DNA of 55,769 nt. Source: Bacteroidetes bacterium CG2_30_33_31 (lineage in GTDB: Bacteria; Bacteroidota; Bacteroidia; Bacteroidales; UBA1556). A program made the translations under genes and the position numbers. Every line of letters starts with the position of its first letter. Within the stretch, counting starts at the first letter, position 1. Shown here piece by piece: positions 44,476 to 52,588 of this stretch. The DNA lies in assembly GCA_001872625.1 (NCBI GenBank), contig MNXP01000038.1:1-55769 (forward strand), read 5' to 3'. The notes beneath the pieces are model-generated. The model saw only the letters and a program-made list of their open reading frames with translations. It was not told the DNA's origin and ran no database searches.

Positions 44476-45867
44476 ATGGAAATTAAACACCAAATAACAG
44501 AAAATCTTACCGCAAAAATTAGCATTAATTTTGTCGAAGAAGACTATCAACAAGAAGTAACAAAAGCTTTAAAGGAGCAAAGTCGCAAGGCAAGTATTCA
44601 TGGCTTTCGTCCAGGAAAAGTGCCTTTTGGAATGATAAAAAAAATGTACGGAGAAGCTGTAATGGCAGACACAATCTCCAACAAATTGGGAACTGCCTTA
44701 GATGAATATTTAAAGTCGAAAGATTTTAAAACTTTAGGTCAACCTTTGATTGATGATGAGGAAATGAAAGCTGTTAATTTTAACACCGATAAAGAATTTA
44801 CATTTAATTATGTTGTTGGACTAAAACCAGAATTTGATATTGAAATTGATGATAAATTAAAACTTGATTTTTATAATATCACCGTAGCCAAAGATGCTGT
44901 AGATAAATATCTTATGGACGTTCGCAAGCGCTTTGGAACTCAATCGGATACTGAGTTTGCCGCAGAAGATGACATAGTAATGGGTAACTTTGCTGAAGTT
45001 AATTCAGATGGAAATGAAGTTGAAAATGGCGTTAAAAAAGACTCATCAATTCATTTAGATTATATCAAAAATAAAGAAATCAAAGCGGATTTTCTAAAAT
45101 TAAAAAAGAATGAATCGCTGATTTTTAATCCACAAAAAGCTTTCAAAAACGAAATAGAATTAGCAAGCATTTTAGGCATTGCACTTTCGGAAGTTAAAAA
45201 CTTTAAATCTGATGTAAAATTTACACTTAGTGGTATCAGTCATTTTGAACCTGCTGATATAAACGAGGATTTATTTTCAAAAGTTTATGAGAACGATCAT
45301 ATCACCAACGAAGATGAGCTCAGAGAAAGAATTTTAAGGGATATAGAGGGAACCTATAAAAGCGAGAGCAAAAATCAGTTTATGAATGAATTGGTTGATA
45401 CTCTTTTAGAGCTTACCAACTTGAATTTGCCTGATGAATTCATGAAAAAATGGATACTCGAAAACAACGCTAGAGAAGAAAATGATAAAAAAATTAGTCG
45501 CGATGAACTTGATTTGCAATATGTAAATTATCGTGACACTTTGAGATGGCAAATTATTGAAGAGCACATCTCTGATAAATATGGGTTGAAAATTTCTAAT
45601 GATGAGATTAAAGTTAGAGTTGGAGAATTGCTTGGAATGCAAGCCTTTGGAGGTGATGATGAAAGCAGCCAAAAAATCATAGATCAGGTTACAGAATCTG
45701 TAATGCAAAATAAAGAAGAAGTAAATAAAATTGCCAGCCAAATAATGGAGCAAAAATTGACAGCACTTTTTAAGGAAAAAGCAAAGGTCAATGAACAAAA
45801 CATTAGCTATGAAGATTTCATTACAATGGTTAGCAAAAAAGTTATTGCAAAATCTGAGAAGAAATAG
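44476..45867 (+). CDS. tig: trigger factor
   Basis: 463 aa ribosome-bound chaperone. The N-terminal domain holds the ribosome-docking signature HGFRPGKVPFGMIKKMYG (about 41-58). The middle domain (about 145-250) is a divergent FKBP-like domain with little sign of the PPIase active site, as is usual in Bacteroidota. The C-terminal helical domain (about 260-440) has LPDEFMKKWILEN and RWQIIEEHISDKYGLKIS. E. coli trigger factor is 432 aa. It has no clpPX neighbour in this window. Confidence 0.93.
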   Translation: MEIKHQITENLTAKISINFVEEDYQQEVTKALKEQSRKASIHGFRPGKVPFGMIKKMYGEAVMADTISNKLGTALDEYLKSKDFKTLGQPLIDDEEMKAVNFNTDKEFTFNYVVGLKPEFDIEIDDKLKLDFYNITVAKDAVDKYLMDVRKRFGTQSDTEFAAEDDIVMGNFAEVNSDGNEVENGVKKDSSIHLDYIKNKEIKADFLKLKKNESLIFNPQKAFKNEIELASILGIALSEVKNFKSDVKFTLSGISHFEPADINEDLFSKVYENDHITNEDELRERILRDIEGTYKSESKNQFMNELVDTLLELTNLNLPDEFMKKWILENNAREENDKKISRDELDLQYVNYRDTLRWQIIEEHISDKYGLKISNDEIKVRVGELLGMQAFGGDDESSQKIIDQVTESVMQNKEEVNKIASQIMEQKLTALFKEKAKVNEQNISYEDFITMVSKKVIAKSEKK

Positions 45868-45887
45868 CTACAATTAATATTCAATTT

Positions 45888-45922
45888 AAAACCGCCATTC
45901 TTTATTGATTGACGGTTTTTTT
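45888..45922 (+). terminator. terminator after trigger factor
   Basis: AAACCG(C)C at 45888-45895 pairs with G(A)CGGTTT at 45911-45918, followed by a T-run. It lies 20 bp after the tig stop. Confidence 0.6.
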
Positions 45923-46013
45923 ATTGCTTTCGAATTCTTTACATTAAAACACTATAAATCTGAGAGTGAAAATTTAACAATAAAAATTTAAAATAAATCC
46001 AAAACAAAATTAA

Positions 46014-46039
46014 TTGTTTTCCTATTTTTCTTATTTTTG
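46014..46039 (+). promoter_or_regulatory. Bacteroidota-type promoter for the suf operon
   Basis: TTG at 46014-46016 (in ATTGTTTT) and TATTTTTG at 46032-46039, with 15 bp after the TTG; a TTTG -33 box is only partly matched. It lies 36 bp upstream of sufB. No IscR-like operator is recognisable. Confidence 0.5.
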
Positions 46040-46074
46040 CGGTCTTATTTTTATTTATTCTAAATTAATTCAAG

Positions 46075-47523
46075 ATGGATAAAGGCGAAGACCAATTATT
46101 AAAAGACGTTACACAAAACGAATATAAGTACGGTTTCACATCAAATATAGATACTGATTTTATTGCAAAAGGACTTAACGAAGATGTTGTTAGACTTATC
46201 TCTGCGAAAAAAAAAGAACCGGAATTTCTGCTTGAATATAGACTTAAAGCATTCAGAAAATGGAAAACAATGGAGTTTAAAGAATGGGCTCATTTAAAGA
46301 TTCCTAAAATTGACTATCAAGAAATCATCTACTTTGCTGCACCTAAAAACACAAAAAATTTAGAAAGTTTGGATGAAGTAGATCCAGAATTGTTGGCGAC
46401 TTTTGACAAACTTGGTATTTCGCTTCAAGAGCAAAAAATACTTTCTGGCGTGGCTGTCGATGCTGTTATTGATAGCGTAAGTGTGAAGACCACTTTCTCT
46501 GAAACTCTTTCGAAATTTGGAATAATTTTCTGTTCTTTTAGCGAAGCTGTCCAAAATCATCCAGATTTAATTCGAAAATATTTAGGTTCAGTTGTCCCTA
46601 TTGCCGACAATTATTTTGCAGCTTTAAACTCAGCAGTTTTTAGCGACGGCTCATTCTGTTACATCCCCAAAGGAGTGCGTTGTCCCGTTGAATTATCAAC
46701 ATATTTTAGGATAAATGCTGCAAATACTGGACAGTTTGAAAGGACTTTGATAATTGCCGACGAGGGTGCTTATGTAAGTTATTTAGAGGGATGCACAGCT
46801 CCTCAACGTGATGAAAATCAACTTCATGCAGCTATTGTAGAAATTGTAGCGCATAAAGATGCTGAAGTAAAATATTCGACAGTTCAAAATTGGTATCCAG
46901 GAAATAAAGATGGCAAAGGTGGTATTTATAATTTCGTTACCAAACGCGGGTTGTGCGAAGGAAACAATTCAAAAATATCATGGACGCAGGTTGAAACTGG
47001 CTCAGCTATCACATGGAAATATCCATCGTGTATTTTAAAAGGTGATAATTCTGTAGGCGAATTTTATTCTGTTGCTGTTACCAACAATCATCAGCAGGCC
47101 GACACCGGGAGCAAGATGATTCACCTTGGAAAAAATACCAAAAGCACTATTATATCAAAAGGAATTTCTGGAGGCAAAAGCCACAATAGTTATAGAGGAC
47201 TTGTTAGAATAAATAAGAATGCTATCAACGCAAGAAACTTTTCACAATGCGACTCGTTGCTTCTTGGCGATAGATGTGGAGCTCACACCTATCCTTACAT
47301 CGAAACCAATAACTCCACTGCCATTGTAGAGCATGAAGCAACAACTTCTAAGATTTCCGACGATCAATTATTTTATTGTAAGCAAAGAGGAATTGCCGCA
47401 GAAAAAGCCATTGGACTAATAATAAATGGCTATGCAAAAGAAGTGTTAAACAAATTGCCAATGGAATTTGCAGTGGAAGCCCAAAAACTTCTTGCCATAA
47501 GTTTAGAAGGTAGCGTAGGATAA
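46075..47523 (+). CDS. sufB: Fe-S cluster scaffold subunit SufB
   Basis: 482 aa. SufB of the SufBC2D complex on which Fe-S clusters are built. It shows the family core: [61 protein letters not shown], and [30 protein letters not shown] with the conserved Cys; the C-terminal motif is [20 protein letters not shown]. First gene of sufBCDSE-DUF59. Length normal. Confidence 0.96.
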   Translation: MDKGEDQLLKDVTQNEYKYGFTSNIDTDFIAKGLNEDVVRLISAKKKEPEFLLEYRLKAFRKWKTMEFKEWAHLKIPKIDYQEIIYFAAPKNTKNLESLDEVDPELLATFDKLGISLQEQKILSGVAVDAVIDSVSVKTTFSETLSKFGIIFCSFSEAVQNHPDLIRKYLGSVVPIADNYFAALNSAVFSDGSFCYIPKGVRCPVELSTYFRINAANTGQFERTLIIADEGAYVSYLEGCTAPQRDENQLHAAIVEIVAHKDAEVKYSTVQNWYPGNKDGKGGIYNFVTKRGLCEGNNSKISWTQVETGSAITWKYPSCILKGDNSVGEFYSVAVTNNHQQADTGSKMIHLGKNTKSTIISKGISGGKSHNSYRGLVRINKNAINARNFSQCDSLLLGDRCGAHTYPYIETNNSTAIVEHEATTSKISDDQLFYCKQRGIAAEKAIGLIINGYAKEVLNKLPMEFAVEAQKLLAISLEGSVG

Positions 47524-47553
47524 GAAAATATTAAAACATAAAATATCTGTATA

Positions 47554-48306
47554 ATGTTAGAAATAAAGAATTTACATGTTTCCATACAAGGAAAAGAAAT
47601 ATTAAAAGGACTAAATTTAAAAATAGGTTTCGGCGAAGTACATGCTATTATGGGACCAAATGGAACGGGCAAAAGCACTCTTGCTAATGTCATCACTGGA
47701 AGAGATTTATATGATATTACTGAAGGTGAAATAATCTATAAAGGCAAAAATCTTCTTGCAATGCCAATAGAAGACAGAGCAAGAGAAGGAATATTTTTGA
47801 GTTTTCAATATCCTGTCGAAATTCCTGGCGTAAGTATCACCAATTTTATGAGAGCATCATTAGATGAAATAAGGCAGTACAAAGGATTGCCACCAATGGC
47901 AGCAGGAGAATTTTTGAAATATTTCAACGAGAAAAAAAATCTTGTTGAAATGACAGCCAATTTAGCAAAACGTTCAGTAAATGAGGGTTTCTCTGGTGGC
48001 GAAAAAAAGAAAAATGAAATCTTTCAAATGGCTATGCTTAACCCTGATTTGGCTATCCTCGATGAAACCGATTCGGGTTTGGATATCGATGCTCTTAGAA
48101 TTGTAGCTCAAGGCGTTAATAAATTGAAGAGAGCCGACAACTCAACCATTGTTATAACTCACTATCAGAGACTTTTAGATTATATTGTTCCAGATTTTGT
48201 ACATGTACTTTATGACGGAATAATAATGAAAACTGGAGGCAAGGAATTAGCTCTTGAACTTGAAGAAAAAGGTTACGACTGGATTAAAGATCAGGGAAAG
48301 GCTTAA
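47554..48306 (+). CDS. sufC: Fe-S assembly ATPase SufC
   Basis: 250 aa ABC-type ATPase that powers SufBC2D. Walker A is GPNGTGKST (34-42). The signature is EGFSGGEKKKNEI near 146-158 (SufC-specific KKKNEI after the signature). Walker B is LAILDETDSGLDID. It lies 30 bp after sufB and just before sufD. Confidence 0.96.
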   Translation: MLEIKNLHVSIQGKEILKGLNLKIGFGEVHAIMGPNGTGKSTLANVITGRDLYDITEGEIIYKGKNLLAMPIEDRAREGIFLSFQYPVEIPGVSITNFMRASLDEIRQYKGLPPMAAGEFLKYFNEKKNLVEMTANLAKRSVNEGFSGGEKKKNEIFQMAMLNPDLAILDETDSGLDIDALRIVAQGVNKLKRADNSTIVITHYQRLLDYIVPDFVHVLYDGIIMKTGGKELALELEEKGYDWIKDQGKA

Positions 48307-48310
48307 GATT

Positions 48311-49717
48311 ATGATTATGAAGAAAATAGAAACCAAATTATATGATGATTTCTTAGAGCTTTTTAGAATAAATCCAAAAGCTTTTTCGCATGGAAACAGT
48401 AATTTTGTTAAGCAGCAAAGAGAATTATCGCGACAAAATTTTGAAGCTAATGGATTCCCTTCAAACAAGAATGAAAATTGGAGGAAAACAGATCTCTCGA
48501 AAGCTTTAAATAACAATTATATAATTGATTATCAAGAGATAGAACGTGGCAAAGAAACTAAATCTCTTTTTGAATGTGAGATTATTGATTTCGACACAAA
48601 ATTATTTACAATATTAAATGGTTGGTGGGCTTCAAATACTGATTTGACTTCTAATAGCCAAGGCGTTATCATCAGCAGCATGAGAAAAGCTCAGCTCGAT
48701 TTCCCAGAAATATTTGATAAATATTATGGTAAAGTTGCTAAAGAAGAAAATGGCTTAATATCTTTAAATTGTGCCTTTTATACCGATGGATATTTTATTT
48801 ATATTCCTGACAATGTAGAATTTACACAAACAATTCAAATTGTAAACCTTATCGAAAGTCAAAGCAAATTGTTTTCAAACACAAGAAATTTGGTTGTCAT
48901 GGGCAGAAATTCAAAGCTGAAGCTTGTTCATTGTGACGACTCTCTTTCACGCGTTGACTCCGTAGTAAACTCGGTTACCGAAATAATTGTGGGAGATGGT
49001 GCAAATTTAGATTTTTATAAACTTCAGAATAAAGACGAGCATTCAACAGTGCTTACCAGCAATTTTATTGAGCAAGGTGCCAACAGCCAAACCAACAGCA
49101 ACACCATTACTTTAAACGGTGGATTAATAAGAAATCACATCGATGTGAAGCTTGCTGGTAAAGGAGGAAATGCCAATGTTTTCGGACTTTATTTGGTTGA
49201 TAAAACTCAATTTGTCGATAATCATATTTTCGTAGATCACGCTATGCCAAATTGCACAAGCCGTCAACTTTTTAAAGGCATAGCCGATGATAATGCAAAA
49301 GCTGTTTTCAGCGGACATATTTTAGTGAGGCAAGATGCACAAAAAACAGAAGCTTATCAAAATAATAATAACATTCAACTTACCGACACGGCAGGGATTT
49401 TTACACATCCTTTTCTTGAAATTTTTGCCGATGATGTGAAATGTAGCCATGGTGCAACCGTTGGTCAGCTCGATAATGATGCCTTGTTTTATATGATGCA
49501 GCGTGGTATATGCGAGCGAACAGCCAAAATGTTACTTATGTTTTCTTTTACGCAGCAAGTCATCGAGCACATTCAGCTGTCGAAATTGCGCGAGCGAATT
49601 GTTCATTTAGTAACACGCCGTCTTAAAGGGGAGCTTGCCTCTTGCGAAAATTGTGCTCTTTCATGCGAAAATCCAAACTCGGTTATGACTTTTGAAATTG
49701 ATATGGAAAAAGTATAA
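48311..49717 (+). CDS. sufD: Fe-S assembly protein SufD
   Basis: 468 aa from ATG 48311; ATG 48317 is two codons later and equally likely. The longer frame from 48254 overlaps sufC and is not used. The protein has the SufD beta-helix (SLNCAFYTDGYFIYIPDNVEF, TQFVDNHIFVDHAMPNCTSRQLFKGI, ILVRQDAQKTEAYQNNNN) and the C-terminal DVKCSHGATVGQLDNDALFYMMQRGI shared with SufB. It pairs with SufB and SufC. It has a low-identity N-terminus, as is usual. Confidence 0.95.
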   Translation: MIMKKIETKLYDDFLELFRINPKAFSHGNSNFVKQQRELSRQNFEANGFPSNKNENWRKTDLSKALNNNYIIDYQEIERGKETKSLFECEIIDFDTKLFTILNGWWASNTDLTSNSQGVIISSMRKAQLDFPEIFDKYYGKVAKEENGLISLNCAFYTDGYFIYIPDNVEFTQTIQIVNLIESQSKLFSNTRNLVVMGRNSKLKLVHCDDSLSRVDSVVNSVTEIIVGDGANLDFYKLQNKDEHSTVLTSNFIEQGANSQTNSNTITLNGGLIRNHIDVKLAGKGGNANVFGLYLVDKTQFVDNHIFVDHAMPNCTSRQLFKGIADDNAKAVFSGHILVRQDAQKTEAYQNNNNIQLTDTAGIFTHPFLEIFADDVKCSHGATVGQLDNDALFYMMQRGICERTAKMLLMFSFTQQVIEHIQLSKLRERIVHLVTRRLKGELASCENCALSCENPNSVMTFEIDMEKV

Positions 49718-49720
49718 ATT

Positions 49721-50941
49721 ATGACTTTTGATGTAAACAAAATAAGAAAAGACTTCCCTGCACTTGAACAAAAAGTCTATGGCAAAGAATTAGTTTATTT
49801 CGACAATGCAGCTACAACATTAAAACCCTCTGTGGTTATAGAAAGGCTTAGTAATTTTTATAAAAAAGAAAATTCCAATGTTCATCGTGGAGTACATTTT
49901 CTTAGCCAAGAAGCCACTACTGCTATGGAAAATGCCCGTCAATATATCAAAGAATTTATTGGAGCTTCATCCACTTCAGAAATTATTTTTACCAAAGGAA
50001 CTACCGAATCAATAAATCTTGTGGCGTCTTCTTTTGGAAAAAAATTCATAGAGAAAGGCGATGAAATAATAGTTTCTGAGCTTGAACACCATGCCAATAT
50101 AATTCCATGGCAACTTCTTTGCGAAGAAAAAGAAGCTATTTTGAAGGTGATTCCAGTGGATGATGCTGGCGAATTAGATATGGAAGCTTATAAAAATCTA
50201 ATCACTTCTCGAACTAAAATAGTTGCTGTAGCACATATTTCAAATGCTTTGGGGACAATAAATCCGATAGTCAAAATTATTGAAATTGCTCACCACAGAA
50301 ATGTTCCAGTTTTGATTGATGGAGCACAAGGAATTTCGCATAAGAGTGTAAATGTTAGCATTTTAGATTGTGATTTTTATGCTTTTTCTGGACATAAAAT
50401 CTTTGCTCCTATGGGTATTGGAGTGCTTTATGGAAAAGAAAAACTGTTAAATGAGATGCCACCATATCAGTCCGGCGGCGAAATGATTAAAGAAGTAAGT
50501 TTTGAGAAGACAACTTTCAATGAACTGCCATTTAAATTTGAGGCAGGCACTCCAAATGTTGGAGGAATTCTTGCCCTCGAATCAGCATTAAAATATATTA
50601 AAAACATTGGAATTGATGTAATTGAATCTTACGAACATGAGCTTTTGACATACGCCACAGCACAACTTAAAAATATGCCGGAGATAAATATTATTGGCAA
50701 TGCAAGCAACAAATCTTCTTTGATTTCTTTTGTCATCAAGGGAGTTCACCACTATGATGCTGGCACCATTTTGGACAAGCTCGGTATAGCCGTAAGAACT
50801 GGACACCATTGCGCTCAGCCAATAATGACTCGCTTTGGAATTGATGGAACTCTAAGAATTTCTTTCGCCTTTTATAATACAAAAGAAGAAATTAATATTT
50901 TTGTTGATGCATTGAAGACGGTAATAAAAATGTTTTTATAA
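49721..50941 (+). CDS. sufS: cysteine desulfurase SufS
   Basis: 406 aa PLP enzyme taking sulfur from cysteine. PLP-binding lysine K226 lies in AFSGHKIFAPMGIGVLYG, and catalytic C364 in VRTGHHCAQPIM, the same number as in E. coli SufS. Other motifs: YFDNAATTLKP, NSNVHRGVHFLS and VHHYDAGTILDKLGIAVR. It is 3 bp after sufD and 7-10 bp before sufE. Confidence 0.96.
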   Translation: MTFDVNKIRKDFPALEQKVYGKELVYFDNAATTLKPSVVIERLSNFYKKENSNVHRGVHFLSQEATTAMENARQYIKEFIGASSTSEIIFTKGTTESINLVASSFGKKFIEKGDEIIVSELEHHANIIPWQLLCEEKEAILKVIPVDDAGELDMEAYKNLITSRTKIVAVAHISNALGTINPIVKIIEIAHHRNVPVLIDGAQGISHKSVNVSILDCDFYAFSGHKIFAPMGIGVLYGKEKLLNEMPPYQSGGEMIKEVSFEKTTFNELPFKFEAGTPNVGGILALESALKYIKNIGIDVIESYEHELLTYATAQLKNMPEINIIGNASNKSSLISFVIKGVHHYDAGTILDKLGIAVRTGHHCAQPIMTRFGIDGTLRISFAFYNTKEEINIFVDALKTVIKMFL

Positions 50942-50948
50942 ATGATTG

Positions 50949-51380
50949 ATGATGACTATTCAAGAAAAAGCAAACGAGATTGTTGATGAGTTTTCAATTT
51001 TTGAAGATTGGATGGATAAATACAACTATCTCATAGATATGGGAAAAGAAATGGAACCTATGGAGGAAGAATCGAAAACGAAACAAAATCTTATTTCTGG
51101 TTGTCAATCGCAGCTTTGGCTTACAGCAAAATACGACAAAGGAAAAATTTACCTGAAAGCCGACAGCGATGCCATTATCACGAAAGGAATTGCTAATGTT
51201 TTAATTAGAGTTTTGAATGGAGAAACTCCCGACATCATCTTAAATTATGATCTTTCATTTCTCGATAAAATCGGTTTACAGGAACACCTCTCGCCCACAA
51301 GATCTAACGGTCTTGTATCAATGATTAGGCAAATAAAACTTTATGCCGTAGTTTTTAAATCTAAGTACGAACAAATATAA
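50949..51380 (+). CDS. sufE: sulfur acceptor protein SufE
   Basis: 143 aa from the ATG at 50949 (a second ATG at 50952). The open frame begins with a TTG at 50946 that is not needed. SufE accepts persulfide from SufS C364 onto its own Cys, found in NLISGCQSQLWL. FSIFEDWMDKYNYLIDMG is typical of the N-terminus. It lies 7-10 bp after sufS. Confidence 0.95.
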   Translation: MMTIQEKANEIVDEFSIFEDWMDKYNYLIDMGKEMEPMEEESKTKQNLISGCQSQLWLTAKYDKGKIYLKADSDAIITKGIANVLIRVLNGETPDIILNYDLSFLDKIGLQEHLSPTRSNGLVSMIRQIKLYAVVFKSKYEQI

Positions 51381-51391
51381 AAAGAAGAATA

Positions 51392-51724
51392 ATGAATTCC
51401 GACAATAAAGCTATGGATTTTTTAATCCTTGAAGGACAGATAGTTCAAGTATTAAAAACTATATACGATCCTGAGATTCCAGTAGATATTTATGAGCTGG
51501 GAATGATTTACGAAATTTCTGTTGACGATAACTCCAATGCAAAAATTGTGATGACTTTGACAAGTCCAAATTGCCCTGTTGCAGAATCTATGCCTCAGGA
51601 AGTGAGAGAAAAAGTTGCCTCAATACCCAACATAAACGAAATTGATCTTCAATTAACTTTTGAGCCACCATGGACAATGGAAATGATGAGCGACGAAGCT
51701 AAACTGGAGCTGGGAATGATGTAA
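51392..51724 (+). CDS. DUF59/MIP18 SUF-associated protein (SufT-like)
   Basis: 110 aa. Motifs: YDPEIPVDIYELGMIYEI and MTLTSPNCPVAESMPQEV with the reactive Cys of the DUF59 family, then LTFEPPWTMEMMSDEAKLELGM. DUF59 proteins such as SufT and eukaryotic MIP18 help load Fe-S clusters into target proteins. It closes the suf operon 11 bp after sufE. Confidence 0.9.
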   Translation: MNSDNKAMDFLILEGQIVQVLKTIYDPEIPVDIYELGMIYEISVDDNSNAKIVMTLTSPNCPVAESMPQEVREKVASIPNINEIDLQLTFEPPWTMEMMSDEAKLELGMM

Positions 51725-51756
51725 TAAAATTCGTTTTTGCCAATTTTAAAAACTCT

Positions 51757-51800
51757 ACCTTTTGGTGATTCTTAATTGGGAATATCCAAGAGGTTTTTTA
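51757..51800 (+). terminator. probable terminator of the suf operon
   Basis: ACC..TTGG (51757-51765) can pair with CCAA..GGT (51786-51794) with a 2x2 internal loop, followed by TTTTTTATTTT. The stem is imperfect. Confidence 0.45.
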
Positions 51801-51985
51801 TTTTATCGTTGATAGGAAAATAAATTATTTTTTTGCAATGAATTATTATATCTTTACAATCTGATTTTCTGAATATAAACTCCGAACTTTTTTAATCAGT
51901 AAATTATGCAACTTATTTCAATAGTTCTGTAAGTGTTTTATCATTAGAATAAATCATTTTTGTAAATTCTATCAATAGACATAAT

Positions 51986-52567
51986 TTGAAATTACATATA
52001 AAATACATGGTGAGTAACCGCTGCAAAATGGCGGTGAAAGAGGATTTAAAAAGCCTTGGCCTACATTTTATCTTAGTTGATTTAGGTGAAGTAGAAATCA
52101 TGGAAGATCTCACTTTTGAGCAGCGAGAACAATTGAAAATGACTTTGGAAAAGTCTGGCTTCGAATTGATGGACAATAAAAGAGCTGTTTTAATAGAAAA
52201 AATTAAAAATACAATTATCGAAATGGTTCACTATTCTGATGAATTCATTAAAGTAAATTTTTCAGATTATTTAGCAGAAAAATTGGACCATGATTATACT
52301 TATTTATCAAATCTATTCTCAGAGGTACAGGGAACAACAATAGAGCAATTTGTTATTTCTCACAAAATTGAAAGAATTAAAGAATTGATAACTTATGATG
52401 AGCTAAACATTACCGAAATTGCATGGAAAATGAATTATAGCAGTGTGGCTCACTTATCAAATCAATTTAAAAAAATGACTGGATTAACTCCATCTCATTT
52501 TAAACAATTGAAGGATAAAAGACGCAGTCCAATTGAAGATATTGGAAATGCTAAAGAAATAATTTAA
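51986..52567 (+). CDS. AraC-family regulator with novel N-terminal domain
   Basis: 193 aa. TTG start at 51986 (reads MKLHIKYMVSNRCK); the alternative ATG at 52007 would cut off the first seven residues. Residues 1-80 form a small alpha/beta domain with a single Cys near SNRCKMAVK; a metal- or thiol-sensing ferredoxin-like fold is conceivable but not shown. Residues 85-180 are an AraC/XylS pair of helix-turn-helix units (EQFVISHKIERIKELITYDELNITEIAWKMNYSSVAHLSNQFKKMTGLTPSHFKQ). It lies 21 bp before the hybrid kinase gene and may control it or belong to the same response. Confidence 0.82.
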   Translation: MKLHIKYMVSNRCKMAVKEDLKSLGLHFILVDLGEVEIMEDLTFEQREQLKMTLEKSGFELMDNKRAVLIEKIKNTIIEMVHYSDEFIKVNFSDYLAEKLDHDYTYLSNLFSEVQGTTIEQFVISHKIERIKELITYDELNITEIAWKMNYSSVAHLSNQFKKMTGLTPSHFKQLKDKRRSPIEDIGNAKEII

Positions 52568-52588
52568 ACAGAAATTGCAAAACAGATC

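Noticed and set aside
46075..51724. Considered whether the suf operon was unusual
   Set aside because: sufBCDSE plus DUF59 is a standard Bacteroidota arrangement with all catalytic residues present.
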